Shown: piece by piece, positions 16,983 to 26,322 of the stretch
Numbering within the stretch: the stretch's first letter is position 1
Layout of the letters: each line of letters begins with the position of its first letter
NCBI RefSeq assembly: GCF_007678255.1
Contig: NZ_VEED01000029.1
Coordinates: 1-42,671, forward strand
Source: Bacillus sp. X1(2014)
GTDB taxonomy: Bacteria; Bacillota; Bacilli; Bacillales_B; DSM-18226
DNA length: 42,671 nt
Reading direction: 5' to 3'
Program-made: the position numbers and the translations under genes
Notes under the pieces: model-generated
Databases searched by the model: none
Told to the model about the DNA's origin: nothing
Seen by the model: the letters and a program-made list of their open reading frames with translations, nothing else

Positions 16983-18401
16983 ATGGAGAAAAATAATCAC
17001 ACAGTCAATTATTTGCAGTACCTAAATCGGATATATAAACGGATTTTAGACGAAGTGGATGTAGGTGTCCATGCAGTAGACGAAACTGGGAAAACGATTA
17101 TTTATAATAAAAAAATGATGCAAATGGAGTCCATGGACCTTCAAGATGTTATTGATAAAAACCTGCTTGATGTATTTATGTTTAAAGACGACCAATCTAG
17201 TACACTAGTAAAAGCACTCCAGGAAGGCAAAGAAACAAGTAACGTCAAACAAACTTATTTTAATAATAAAGGACGCGAAATTACGACCATTAACAATACC
17301 ATTCCTATTTTTAACAACGAAAAACTTCAGGGTGCTGTCGAGATCGCCAATGATGTAACAAAGTTGGAACGACTGATTAAAGGCAATATGAATAAGGGGC
17401 AGACCCGATACACTTTTGATAAAATTATTGGGAACAGCCCAGCCATTAAAGAAGTCATTGAATCTGCTAAGCGGGCAACCCGCACCTCTTCCTATGTTTT
17501 AATCGTTGGAGATACAGGTACCGGGAAGGAGCTTTTTGCTCAAAGCATCCACAATGGAAGCACACGGCTATCTGCTCCGTTTATTTCACAAAACTGTGCT
17601 GCCCTGCCTGATAATTTAATCGAAAGTCTTCTGTTTGGAACAAAGCGGGGTGCCTTTACGGGGGCAGTCGATACCCCTGGCTTATTTGAACAAGCCAACG
17701 GAGGAACCCTGCTTCTCGATGAGATTAACTCATTAAATCTCAATCTGCAGGCAAAATTACTCCGTGTTTTACAGGAAAAAACGATTAGGCGAATTGGGGA
17801 TACGAAGGATACTCCTGTAGATGTTCGGGTCATTGCCAATATGAACGAAGATCCGATTGATGCGATTGCTAATAATCGAATGCGCAAAGACTTATATTAT
17901 CGTCTGGGAGTTGTCACAATTTTCATCCCTTCGTTAAAAGATCGTAAAGAGGATATTCCATTATTAGTCGAGAGTTTTATTCAAAAATACAATGAATTGT
18001 TTCAGATGAATGTAAAAGGATTGACAGAGGAGGTTAAACAGTCTTTTTTCGAGTATGACTGGCTTGGGAATGTCCGTGAACTTGAGCATATAATTGAAGC
18101 TGCGATGAACATAATGATTGACGAGGAATGGATTTCCTACTCTCATTTACCCTACCAATATCGAAGCAAAATGCAGATGAGAGAGAGAATGATCCCCCTT
18201 TCTACGGTGGACACCTTTATAAAGGAACATTCTGAGACAGCAGTACCACTGAAACATCAGATGGAGTTATTTGAAAAATCTTATATTGATCATGTATTAT
18301 CTAAAAATGATTTTAATATATCCCGAACCGCTAATCTTCTCGGATTGAGCCGACAAAGCCTGCAGTATCGGATGAAAAAATTAAACATAACGGGAAAATA
18401 A
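16983..18401 (+). CDS. rocR: RocR-like sigma-54-dependent transcription activator
   Basis: A 472-residue bacterial enhancer-binding protein. A PAS sensor spans about residues 15-125. The AAA+ domain has Walker A GDTGTGKE (176-183), the sigma-54 contact loop GAFTGA (223-228) and Walker B GTLLLDEI (241-248). A Fis-type helix-turn-helix ends the protein (ISRTANLLGLSRQSLQYRMK). The order and length match B. subtilis RocR, which senses ornithine or citrulline. It lies divergent from rocE and is the obvious user of the TGCAAA palindromes. AAAGGGA precedes the ATG. The orthology call is by similarity; another amino acid could be the signal. Confidence 0.88.
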   Translation: MEKNNHTVNYLQYLNRIYKRILDEVDVGVHAVDETGKTIIYNKKMMQMESMDLQDVIDKNLLDVFMFKDDQSSTLVKALQEGKETSNVKQTYFNNKGREITTINNTIPIFNNEKLQGAVEIANDVTKLERLIKGNMNKGQTRYTFDKIIGNSPAIKEVIESAKRATRTSSYVLIVGDTGTGKELFAQSIHNGSTRLSAPFISQNCAALPDNLIESLLFGTKRGAFTGAVDTPGLFEQANGGTLLLDEINSLNLNLQAKLLRVLQEKTIRRIGDTKDTPVDVRVIANMNEDPIDAIANNRMRKDLYYRLGVVTIFIPSLKDRKEDIPLLVESFIQKYNELFQMNVKGLTEEVKQSFFEYDWLGNVRELEHIIEAAMNIMIDEEWISYSHLPYQYRSKMQMRERMIPLSTVDTFIKEHSETAVPLKHQMELFEKSYIDHVLSKNDFNISRTANLLGLSRQSLQYRMKKLNITGK

Positions 18402-18416
18402 GATTATATAAGTAAG

Positions 18417-18446
18417 GTGGAAAGCTATTACGCTTTTCACTTTTTT
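18417..18446 (+). terminator. rocR terminator
   Basis: GTGGAAAGC (18417-18425), a short loop and GCTTTTCAC (18432-18440), then TTTTTT. Confidence 0.75.
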
Positions 18447-18619
18447 CATTTTGATCCTGCACTAAATTACATGTATTCACATAAAATTATTATAGAAAAG
18501 TAAATTAGTTTGATAAATGGAAACTTTATTCCACTTAATTCCCTTTAGGCCGTAAACTAATACAAGCATAATTATTCCATTTTTTCTCCATACTAAGAAG
18601 AAAAGATGAGGTGAATAAA

Positions 18620-18826
18620 ATGGGACTACTCAACTCGTTTAACCAATGGAAAGAAACTAAATACCAAAATCATGTCTCGAATATGAAAGACCAAGGCAAA
18701 TGTCCTGACTGTCACGGCCGCGGCTATACCGTATATCCATATAATGAATTTGCTTACTTTAATTCATTTGAATGCCCAGGCTGCCAAGGCACAGGTCAAT
18801 ATACAGATTGGGAAGAAATGCAGTAA
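18620..18826 (+). CDS. small zinc-finger-like protein with two CxxCxGxG motifs
   Basis: A 68-residue protein. CPDCHGRG and CPGCQGTG are the DnaJ-type zinc-binding repeat, here as one pair separated by a 20-residue aromatic-rich segment (TVYPYNEFAYFNSFECP). No J domain is present. The ATG is chosen because GAGGTG lies six bases before it; a GTG three codons upstream overlaps that site. It is a single-gene unit between the rocR terminator and its own. The role is unknown; zinc binding is the only safe prediction. Confidence 0.85.
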   Translation: MGLLNSFNQWKETKYQNHVSNMKDQGKCPDCHGRGYTVYPYNEFAYFNSFECPGCQGTGQYTDWEEMQ

Positions 18827-18838
18827 ATTGAAATAAAT

Positions 18839-18887
18839 AAAAATCCCTCCATTAATTCCGTTTGGATTTAATGAAGGGATTTTTTTA
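18839..18887. terminator. two-way terminator between convergent genes
   Basis: AAATCCCT-CATTAA pairs with TTAAT-GAAGGGATTT, with a T-tract on the + side and AAAAA before it on the left. It can end both the zinc-finger gene (+) and the VanW gene (-). Confidence 0.8.
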
Positions 18888-18915
18888 TAATATAATACCA
18901 TTATCTTTTGGCTAA

Positions 18916-19947
18916 TTAGATTCGTTTCTTAAGTTGACTTTGATACGTTTTTGACGTCCTTACTTCAACTGTTAGCGACCCTCCGTTTACGATCGCTTTT
19001 AAAATTAAAGGCACACCCGTAGTATTTTTAAATCTAAAATCTTTACCTCCATAAGAAACAGTCGCATCTCTTCCTTTTGGCACGTAACCTACCGTTAAAG
19101 AATGGTGGTGTTTTTCGATATATTGGACGGCCAATTGATCGATCGCATTATATAAAGTAGAAGAAGTTTGACAGATGCCCCCGCCATACCCCTCAACTAA
19201 CTTACCGTAATTTATTTCCGGTGCTTTTTGGTAACCGTGTTCAGCATCACTCGGGCCAACTGTTGTATTATATGAGAAAGAATCATTGGTCCCAAGGATG
19301 ACGTTATTTATCGCCTGTGCTGAGAGTTCAATATTTTTAGTTCTTCCCACCGTCCCACTATTAAAATAGGTCGTATATGAGGCGACTACAACGTCATCTA
19401 ATTGGGAAGCCTCCTGAGCCTGATACCCGCTTGCATTCACATATAAAGGCAATTCCACATTGCCGCCTTTTTCTGAAACCAACATTATCTTTTCAGCCAA
19501 TTCTTCTTCATCAAGAATTTGTTGTGGGGTACCTTTGATGATATTCCCTTCTTCATCAAGTTTATCAAGAACCATTCGTTTGTCATAGCCAGGCTTTGAT
19601 TGGGTTCCACGAGCTAGTTCTCTTGTCAATTTTGATATTTCGACTTTATAATTGTCAGGATTCGTTATGTATCCTAAATCCTTTGTATTAAAAGTTTTTA
19701 CAATGTCTTTCGTGTCAGGATCCACAATATTTACGTATACAGGTCTCGCTTCTTCTCTTTTTCTTTCTTCTTCCCGTTTCTTTGCTTCGGCTAGCTTCTT
19801 TTCTTCTTGTAATTTCTTCTCTTTTTCTATTTGCTGTTGCTTTTCCGCTGCCATTGCCTCTTTTTCTTTTGTAGTTTGTCCCGAACATCCAGTGCCAATT
19901 AAACACACAGCTACCAATAGTGATACAACCCAATTACGCTTCGCCAT
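18916..19947 (-). CDS. VanW-family exported protein
   Basis: A 343-residue envelope protein. A hydrophobic leader ends in IGTGC (cysteine at residue 21), a slightly atypical lipobox, so it is probably a lipoprotein. Residues 26-68 are a highly charged Lys/Glu helix rich in KKEEE, likely a spacer through the wall. The VanW domain follows, with NDSFSYNTTVGP and GYGGGICQTSSTLYNAI, and a beta-rich end domain. VanW proteins are linked to peptidoglycan or to glycopeptide-resistance clusters, but their reaction is not established. No vanA-like gene is nearby. AGGAG precedes the ATG. Confidence 0.85.
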   Translation of the reverse strand: MAKRNWVVSLLVAVCLIGTGCSGQTTKEKEAMAAEKQQQIEKEKKLQEEKKLAEAKKREEERKREEARPVYVNIVDPDTKDIVKTFNTKDLGYITNPDNYKVEISKLTRELARGTQSKPGYDKRMVLDKLDEEGNIIKGTPQQILDEEELAEKIMLVSEKGGNVELPLYVNASGYQAQEASQLDDVVVASYTTYFNSGTVGRTKNIELSAQAINNVILGTNDSFSYNTTVGPSDAEHGYQKAPEINYGKLVEGYGGGICQTSSTLYNAIDQLAVQYIEKHHHSLTVGYVPKGRDATVSYGGKDFRFKNTTGVPLILKAIVNGGSLTVEVRTSKTYQSQLKKRI

Positions 19948-20176
19948 TTTCTCCTACTTTACTCCTTTTTGTATAGCCTTATGCCCTTTTATATTATTAG
20001 ACGATATTCAACTGATTTTGTTTCATATGACTCTCCTATTCTATTCCATTTTTAATGGCCATTTCCTGCAAAAATATTGGAATCCCTAATATATAAAAGG
20101 AGATTAAATTGATATTCGATACTTCTTAGGCTTTTTTTAAAAGGTACGTAGCAACTAAGCCCAATTTCTCATATGG

Positions 20177-20182
20177 TATAAT
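20177..20182 (+). promoter_or_regulatory. extended -10 promoter of the deacetylase gene
   Basis: TGGTATAAT has a perfect -10 with TG extension about 125 bp before the ATG; no clear -35. The remaining 19948-20305 gap shows only a possible nine-codon leader frame on the minus strand (19997-20026). Confidence 0.5.
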
Positions 20183-20305
20183 TAAAGCAGAAATTAGATT
20201 AATATCAATACTCCTTTAGACCTCAATTTACTCCTTCCATTGATTCCTTGCAAACTAAATGATTCTGCTCCCTGGTCATCACTTAAAATTAAGGGGGAAA
20301 GTGCC

Positions 20306-21463
20306 ATGCGAGAAACCTTAATACTGTTTAGTATACTATTATTTTCTGTATCTCTTGTTTTAGGTGTATTATCTCAGGTTCACCGAAAAAGCGGAAAAGG
20401 AATTTATTATTCTCTAGCCACAATCTGTTTAGGATGTGTTGTATTCTTGTTGTTCTTTTACAACTGGAACCTGACGGGCCTTAGGAATGGTGAACCTGCC
20501 GATTCCCCTAAAACAGAGTCTCCCTCAGGTCCCGGACAAAATAATGATGGGAAGGAGCCGGAAAAGGAAAACCCTACTGGTGAGGAACACCCTCCATCCG
20601 GAGAGCCTGAAGAAGATGAACCGAATGACCCAGAGCCTGCTGCTCCTGAACAAATTATTCTGGGTGCTAACGAAATCGTTGAATACAAAGTCGTTAATGG
20701 AGATACATTATTTTCCATTTCCACTAGAGCCAAGGTGACTGTAGAAAAAATAAAGCAATGGAATAATCTATTTTCCGATACCATCTTTGTAGATCAAATC
20801 TTAAAGCTTTATGGAAAGAATGTGGAGCCGACTCCACCTAACCAAGACCCTCCACCGTCAACAGCCTCTTCTGTCATTATTACAAACGGAAATCCCCAGC
20901 AAAAGCGGATCTCATTAACCTTTGACGCTGGAAGTGATGCAGCAGGGATAAGAATATTGGATGTCCTGAAAAAGCATAAGGTCAAAGCTACGTTCTTCCT
21001 TACAGGTAAGTGGGTTGAGAAGTATCCTAGCCTTGCCAAGAAAATTGTCGAGGAAGGACATGAAATTGGTAATCATTCATTCTCTCATCCTGATGCCGTA
21101 AAAACAACAGCCAATGCGTTAAAACAGGATATTATCAAAGCAGAGGAAGCTATTAAGGCGGCCACAGGAAAATCTCCACAGCCCTATTTTCGTTTTCCTT
21201 TCGGCTCGTACAATTCTGCCGCGCTCAAAACTGTTGGTGCAGCGGGATATCCGTTAAGCATCCAGTGGTCACTTGATACAATTGATTGGAAACAGCCAGC
21301 CACTGAAGTCATCATTTCCCGTATTAAAACAGGTGCAAGTAATGGTGATATCATCCTTATGCATATCGGGGGAATAAATACACCGGAAGCCGTCGACCAA
21401 GTCATTCCATGGCTAAAAGACCAAGGCTACCAACTCGTCCCGTTAAGCATTCTATTAAAATAA
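20306..21463 (+). CDS. membrane-anchored LysM and polysaccharide deacetylase protein
   Basis: A 385-residue cell-wall protein. Two hydrophobic helices (about 3-23 and 36-52) anchor it. A Pro/Glu-rich linker (60-117) leads to a LysM wall-binding domain (124-170, VEYKVVNGDTLFSI). A NodB deacetylase domain begins near 200. Of the NodB motifs, the first reads TFDAG (D207, A208) where most have TFDDG. HSFSH (257-261), FRFPFG (295-300), DTIDW (324-328) and LMH (351-353) are intact. It probably removes acetyl groups from peptidoglycan or another glycan, but the lost metal-ligand Asp makes activity uncertain. The start follows AAGGGGGA; the frame upstream has no ribosome site. Confidence 0.88.
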   Translation: MRETLILFSILLFSVSLVLGVLSQVHRKSGKGIYYSLATICLGCVVFLLFFYNWNLTGLRNGEPADSPKTESPSGPGQNNDGKEPEKENPTGEEHPPSGEPEEDEPNDPEPAAPEQIILGANEIVEYKVVNGDTLFSISTRAKVTVEKIKQWNNLFSDTIFVDQILKLYGKNVEPTPPNQDPPPSTASSVIITNGNPQQKRISLTFDAGSDAAGIRILDVLKKHKVKATFFLTGKWVEKYPSLAKKIVEEGHEIGNHSFSHPDAVKTTANALKQDIIKAEEAIKAATGKSPQPYFRFPFGSYNSAALKTVGAAGYPLSIQWSLDTIDWKQPATEVIISRIKTGASNGDIILMHIGGINTPEAVDQVIPWLKDQGYQLVPLSILLK

Positions 21464-21502
21464 AAAATGGTGCCTGACACCCCAATGGGGTGTCAGGCAC
21501 CA
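21462..21502 (-). terminator. 16-bp perfect hairpin, aspA terminator
   Basis: TGGTGCCTGACACCCC (21468-21483) and its exact complement (21487-21502) surround a 3-nt loop. The T-tract (ATTTTTTA) is on the minus side, so it ends the aspA transcript. The stem sequence GGTGCCTGACACC is one I have seen repeatedly at gene ends in Bacillus relatives. Confidence 0.85.
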
Positions 21503-21523
21503 AATATTATATAAACATAAATA

Positions 21524-22942
21524 TTAATCTCTATCTAGGAGGGCTGCCCCTGATATTCCAGGTTTGGTCATTTCATAGATATTTAAAATCAGATCTAATT
21601 CTTCTTCGGTAAGAACATCATACTTTAAGCATAGTTCACGAACTGATTTTCCAGTAACGGTTGCTTCTCTGGCGATTCTTGCTGCCACTTCATAGCCGAG
21701 GTGCGGATTTACTGCCGTAATGATCCCGACACTCTTTTCGACATTCTCTTTCAAACGTGCCTCATTAGCCTCGATACCTACTAAACAATGGTCGGTAAAA
21801 GAACGGAAGCCATTGTTCATTATGCTAATGGATTGAAGTAAATTAAATACCAATACTGGTTCCATTACGTTCAATTCAAGTTGTCCTGCTTCTGACGCAA
21901 GACAAATGGTATGGTCATTCCCGATTACTTGGAAGGCAATCTGATTAATCAACTCTGGCATGACAGGATTCACTTTTCCCGGCATAATCGATGAACCCGG
22001 CTGACGTGCGGGCAGTGATATTTCTCCTAATCCTGCACGGGGACCCGAGGCCATTAACCGGAGGTCATTAGCAATTTTTGACATATTCATCATACATACT
22101 TTAAGTGCAGCTGAAACCTCTGTATATGCATCCGTATTCTGCGTGGCGTCAACTAAGTGTTCAGCATTGACCAATGGCAGACCACTAATTACAGCCAATT
22201 CCTTGACGACATCTTCAATATATTTCGGGTCCGCATTTAAACCTGTTCCAACCGCAGTTGCTCCCATATTCACTTCATACAAATTTTCACGAGAGTGGTT
22301 AATTCGCTTAATATCCCGTTCTAGCACACGCGAATATGCTTCAAACTCTTGGCCAAGGCGAATAGGAACAGCATCCTGGAGATGAGTCCGACCCATTTTG
22401 ATTACATTTTCAAATTGCTTTGCTTTATCTTTAAATACCTTATGCATATCCTTCATCGTCACAAGTAATTTTTCTAGTAATCTTAGTGTGGCAATATGAA
22501 TGGCAGTTGGAAAAACATCATTTGTGGATTGCGACATATTGACATGCGTATTGGGACTTAAATGCAAATAAGCACCTTTATCGTATCCAAGTAACTCAAG
22601 TCCACGGTTGGCAATTACTTCGTTTGCATTCATATTCATAGAGGTCCCAGCTCCGCCTTGAATTGGGTCGACGATGAACTGATCATTCCATTTCCCTGCA
22701 ATAATTTCATCGGCTGCTTGGCAAATCACATCACCAAGTCCACTATACAACCGCTTCGTATTTGTATTTGCAATCGCAGCTGCTTTTTTGATCATCGCAA
22801 GGGCGATGATTAATTCTTCATGTATTCGATAACCTGTGATTGGAAAATTTTCAACTGCCCTTAGAGTCTGAATACCGTAATAAGCATCTGATGGTATTTC
22901 TTTTTTTCCTAAGAAGTCTTGTTCGGTTCTTGTAGTTTCCAT
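21524..22942 (-). CDS. aspA: aspartate ammonia-lyase
   Basis: Cytosolic enzyme that converts aspartate to fumarate and ammonia. At 472 residues it matches B. subtilis AnsB in length. The fumarase/aspartase signature GSSIMPGKVNPVMPE carries the catalytic serine loop. GAGTSMNMNANEV, SPNTHVNMSQSTND and GRTHLQDAVPI are the other active-site segments. METTRTEQDFLG and GDHTICLASEAGQLELN-type wording favour aspartase over fumarase. The start follows AGAGG by seven bases; ten codons of open frame upstream lack a site. It is a single gene with no asparaginase partner next to it, unlike B. subtilis ansAB. Confidence 0.92.
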   Translation of the reverse strand: METTRTEQDFLGKKEIPSDAYYGIQTLRAVENFPITGYRIHEELIIALAMIKKAAAIANTNTKRLYSGLGDVICQAADEIIAGKWNDQFIVDPIQGGAGTSMNMNANEVIANRGLELLGYDKGAYLHLSPNTHVNMSQSTNDVFPTAIHIATLRLLEKLLVTMKDMHKVFKDKAKQFENVIKMGRTHLQDAVPIRLGQEFEAYSRVLERDIKRINHSRENLYEVNMGATAVGTGLNADPKYIEDVVKELAVISGLPLVNAEHLVDATQNTDAYTEVSAALKVCMMNMSKIANDLRLMASGPRAGLGEISLPARQPGSSIMPGKVNPVMPELINQIAFQVIGNDHTICLASEAGQLELNVMEPVLVFNLLQSISIMNNGFRSFTDHCLVGIEANEARLKENVEKSVGIITAVNPHLGYEVAARIAREATVTGKSVRELCLKYDVLTEEELDLILNIYEMTKPGISGAALLDRD

Positions 22943-23124
22943 GATTACCTCTCCCACCCTTAATAAAGACAATTAATGTGAAATTGTTGCTCACACAAAA
23001 ATAATAACAGTTTAGACGACCTTTGTCTCTCTTTTCACAGTGATTACTCTGTTAATATAATAATCTAACAAAATTTATCTGAAGGTTTTGTATTTTACAC
23101 CTTATATTACCAACCCATTCATGT

Positions 23125-23130
23125 TATAAT
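23125..23130 (+). promoter_or_regulatory. probable promoter of the CYP102 gene (extended -10)
   Basis: ATGTTATAAT gives a perfect -10 with TG extension, about 70 bp before the ATG. Just downstream, AATATTA occurs twice (in TTAATATTATTTCAATATTATAA), a possible regulator site. Confidence 0.4.
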
Positions 23131-23201
23131 CTATCTTAATATTATTTCAATATTATAAATTTATAGTCAATTTGATTTTGAATGGAAGGAGAATCGTTAT
23201 C

Positions 23202-25625
23202 ATGTTAACTACTGAGATAACATCTATACCACAACCAAAAACATATGGCCCGCTTGGTAATCTCCCGCAGCTAGACTTAAGCCAACCTACTCAATCCATC
23301 ATGAAACTAGCCGATGAATATGGACCCATATTCAAACTTAAATTCCCATCGGGAACTGGAACATTTATCTCCTCTGCTGAATTAGTAAAGGATGCTTCAG
23401 ATGTTTCTCGGTTCGACAAACTGGTCAACGCCCCTTTGCAGAAAGTCCGTGCCTTCTCCGGAGATGGTCTGTTTACCAGTTGGACAAAAGAAGAAAATTG
23501 GCAAAAAGCGCACAACATTCTTCTTCCCAGCTTTAGTCAAAGTGCCATGAAAGGCTATCATTCAATGATGGTTGATATTGCCGTCCAACTCATCCAAAAA
23601 TGGTCACGTCTTAATTCTGATGAGAGTATTGATGTACCCGAAGATATGACAAGGCTTACATTAGATACGATTGGTTTATGTGGCTTTAACTATCGATTTA
23701 ATAGTTTTTATCGCGAAAAATCGCACCCATTTATTACAAGTATGGCTTCAGCACTGGACGAAGCCATGAATCAAAGTAACCGTCTAGGATTACAAGATAA
23801 ACTCATGGTTAAAACAAAAAGACAATTTAATCAAGATATACATACCATGGTTTCTCTCGTCGACAGAATCATCGAAGAACGCAAACAAAATGAGGACCAT
23901 GAGGCTGAAGACCTTCTTTCCCGGATGCTTAACAGTGCTGATCCTGTAACTGGAGAAAAGCTGAGTGATGAAAATATCCGCTATCAAATCATTACCTTCT
24001 TAATTGCTGGGCATGAAACAACCAGTGGCTTATTATCATTTGCTTTATATTTCTTAATGAAACACCCGGATAAGCTTGAAAAAGCTTATGCAGAGGTAGA
24101 CCAAGTTCTAACTGACTCTATTCCAAGCTACCCTCAGGTTCGAAATCTGAAATACATTCGCATGATCCTGAATGAATCGTTACGGCTATGGCCAACGGCT
24201 CCACTTTTTTCGCTATTCGCAAAGGAAGACACATTGCTAGCCGGAAAATATCCGCTTAAGAAGAGGGATGTTGTTAATGTGTTGCTCCCTAAGCTGCACC
24301 GCGATTCGAAAGCTTGGGGCGATGACGTGGAAGAATTTAGGCCTGAGCGATTTGAGGATCCAAAGAAAATCCCTCATGATGCATTCAAACCGTTTGGAAA
24401 CGGACAGCGTGCTTGTATTGGACAGCAATTTGCTATGCACGAAGCAACACTATTAATTGGGATGATCTTAAAACACTTCGATCTAATTGACCATACCAAT
24501 TATCAATTGAAAGTGAAGGAAACATTAACATTGAAACCTGACGGATTAACAATGCAGGTTCGCCCACGTGAAACTACTAATCGTTTTACTATTGCGATGA
24601 ATGAATCAAGTGCAGCATTAGAAAAGAATACCAAACATGCAGATCAAATGAATCCATCAATTATAGGTGCACATAATACTCCCCTGCTTGTTCTTTATGG
24701 CTCGAACATGGGAACAGCTGAGGGTATCGCGCGTGATTTAGCTGTGACTGCAAGGTTTAAGGGGTTCCAAAGTGAAGTGGCAACACTTGATGAATTTGCA
24801 GGAGCGCTGCCAAAAGAAGGTGCTGTCTTTATTATTACCTCCTCCTACAATGGGAACCCGCCAAAAAATGCCCGTAAATTTGTCAAATGGCTCAAAGAAG
24901 ACAATGCTGTATCATTCAGTGGTGTCAAATATGCCGTGTTTGGCTGTGGTGATACCAATTGGGCAAGTACGTACCAAGAGATTCCTACCTTTATTGATGA
25001 GAGGATGTGTGAAAGAGGCGGGACTCGTTTGTTCCAAAAAGGACAAGGTGATGCAAGCAGCGAATTTGAGCAACAGTACGAAGACTGGCATGAACAGGTT
25101 TGGCCAAAAGTTTTCGATTTCTTTGGGTTGGAAAACGATAGCACGGCTCCAACCAACAATTTATCTGTTCATTTTGTAAACGGATTCAATAACCCAATCC
25201 CAGCAGATGTAGTCCTAAATCAAGAGATAAATGCGCTTGGAATCATTCCTCGCAATTCAGCAGAACTAGTTGGCCGGGTTCTTAACCGCTATGGTCTTGA
25301 TGAAAATACACAACTGATCTTAAGCGGAAATAGAGGCGAAGTTACCCACCTTCCTCTAGATTTTCCTGTTCGTGTGTGGGATTTACTAAGCTATAGTGTT
25401 GATTTAGCGCAAACTGTGACTCTCGCTCAACTTCGTGAACTTGCGGAGTTTACTGTCTGTCCACCACATAAAAGAGAATTAGAGGTACTCCTAAATAAAG
25501 AAACCTATCAACTTCAAGTTGCAGAAAAAGAAATTTCAATGTTACATCTATTAGAAAAATACCCGGCATGCGAGCTGCCTTTTGAGAGATATTTAGAGCT
25601 ATTAGCACCGTTGAAAGCCAATTAA
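23202..25625 (+). CDS. CYP102A-like P450-flavodoxin fusion lacking the FAD/NADPH domain
   Basis: An 807-residue protein; complete CYP102A fatty-acid hydroxylases (P450 BM3 type) have about 1050. The haem domain looks whole: oxygen-activating AGHETTSG, the ExxR helix NESLR, and [13 protein letters not shown] with haem ligand Cys405. It is nearest to B. subtilis CYP102A2/A3 ([19 protein letters not shown]). The FMN domain starts near residue 497 ([11 protein letters not shown]) and also looks intact. The connecting domain is shortened near residue 670, and the protein stops at [15 protein letters not shown], just before the FAD-binding RxYS motif. The NADPH domain is absent. The next bases are a terminator, not a frameshifted remainder. 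It may need a partner reductase, or be a decaying gene. The ATG follows AAGGAG by ten bases. Confidence 0.92.
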   Translation: MLTTEITSIPQPKTYGPLGNLPQLDLSQPTQSIMKLADEYGPIFKLKFPSGTGTFISSAELVKDASDVSRFDKLVNAPLQKVRAFSGDGLFTSWTKEENWQKAHNILLPSFSQSAMKGYHSMMVDIAVQLIQKWSRLNSDESIDVPEDMTRLTLDTIGLCGFNYRFNSFYREKSHPFITSMASALDEAMNQSNRLGLQDKLMVKTKRQFNQDIHTMVSLVDRIIEERKQNEDHEAEDLLSRMLNSADPVTGEKLSDENIRYQIITFLIAGHETTSGLLSFALYFLMKHPDKLEKAYAEVDQVLTDSIPSYPQVRNLKYIRMILNESLRLWPTAPLFSLFAKEDTLLAGKYPLKKRDVVNVLLPKLHRDSKAWGDDVEEFRPERFEDPKKIPHDAFKPFGNGQRACIGQQFAMHEATLLIGMILKHFDLIDHTNYQLKVKETLTLKPDGLTMQVRPRETTNRFTIAMNESSAALEKNTKHADQMNPSIIGAHNTPLLVLYGSNMGTAEGIARDLAVTARFKGFQSEVATLDEFAGALPKEGAVFIITSSYNGNPPKNARKFVKWLKEDNAVSFSGVKYAVFGCGDTNWASTYQEIPTFIDERMCERGGTRLFQKGQGDASSEFEQQYEDWHEQVWPKVFDFFGLENDSTAPTNNLSVHFVNGFNNPIPADVVLNQEINALGIIPRNSAELVGRVLNRYGLDENTQLILSGNRGEVTHLPLDFPVRVWDLLSYSVDLAQTVTLAQLRELAEFTVCPPHKRELEVLLNKETYQLQVAEKEISMLHLLEKYPACELPFERYLELLAPLKAN

Positions 25626-25682
25626 AAAAAGAGGTTGATCCAAAAAAGTGTTTATTACAACTTTTTGGATAACCTCTTTTTC
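25624..25682. terminator. two-way terminator between CYP102 and marR
   Basis: AAAAAGAGGTT-ATCCAAAAA pairs with TTTTTGGAT-AACCTCTTTTT, with T-tracts on both strands. It directly follows the CYP102 stop codon. Confidence 0.85.
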
Positions 25683-25701
25683 AATTAACTCGAAACAACT
25701 A

Positions 25702-26124
25702 TTATTTAAAAGACCGATTGAATTTTTCCAAAAGTACCCCGAATAATTCACGTTCCTCATCCGACCAATCTTCTAGTAGTTCCGCAACTCTCTTCAAGCG
25801 TGCTTCTTGATAATCAAATAATTCCTTTGCACCTAGCTCAGTTAATTGAAGAGAATAGGCTCGACCATCCAATGGATCGGGAATTCGATATAAATAATCT
25901 TTATGCTCTAGAGCGGCTGCCTGTCTACTGACTGTAGAAATATCCAGTTTAAATTCATCCGCTAATACTTTTACTCCGACAGCACCCTTTTCATTAATTC
26001 TTCGTAGGATTAAATAGGCCGATCGATCAAGATTCCCCAATTTCTTATTACTCGAAATTGAAGTGGTTCGGCGGATCAGAATTGCTAATTCAAGTTCGAT
26101 CATTTCTAAAGAATGTTCATGCAT
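25702..26124 (-). CDS. MarR-family transcriptional regulator
   Basis: A 140-residue winged-helix repressor. The recognition helix region LADEFKLDISTVSRQAAALE (about 59-78) and the wing DPLDGRAYSLQLTELG (about 86-101) are typical of MarR proteins that bind as dimers and release DNA on binding small phenolic or lipid ligands. AGGAAAG precedes the ATG. It is divergent from an MFS exporter and convergent with the CYP102 gene. The palindrome over the MFS -10 is its likely operator. Whether it also controls the P450 is open. Confidence 0.9.
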   Translation of the reverse strand: MHEHSLEMIELELAILIRRTTSISSNKKLGNLDRSAYLILRRINEKGAVGVKVLADEFKLDISTVSRQAAALEHKDYLYRIPDPLDGRAYSLQLTELGAKELFDYQEARLKRVAELLEDWSDEERELFGVLLEKFNRSFK

Positions 26125-26227
26125 TTACTTTCCTACCTCACTGTTATTTCCTCATATAAATTATGATAACATACTCACATTCTTATTTGTAAGGAAACAC
26201 TATTTGACTGATATGGCAAAAGCACTA

Positions 26228-26260
26228 TTGACGTAGTGGAAATTGATTGTATAATACAAT
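26228..26260 (+). promoter_or_regulatory. MFS promoter with palindromic operator over the -10
   Basis: TTGACG (26228-26233), a 16-bp spacer and TATAAT (26250-26255). The perfect palindrome ATTGTAT-A-ATACAAT (26246-26260) covers the -10, as expected for a MarR repressor site. Confidence 0.75.
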
Positions 26261-26322
26261 TATATACTTTCATCATACAACTAATTCAAGAAGTTGGAAA
26301 TAATCACATAGGGGGAGATTTA

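Noticed and set aside
25626..25701. Frameshifted remainder of the CYP102 reductase after the stop codon
   Set aside because: The bases after the stop form a terminator and then the marR end; no frame encodes FAD or NADPH motifs.
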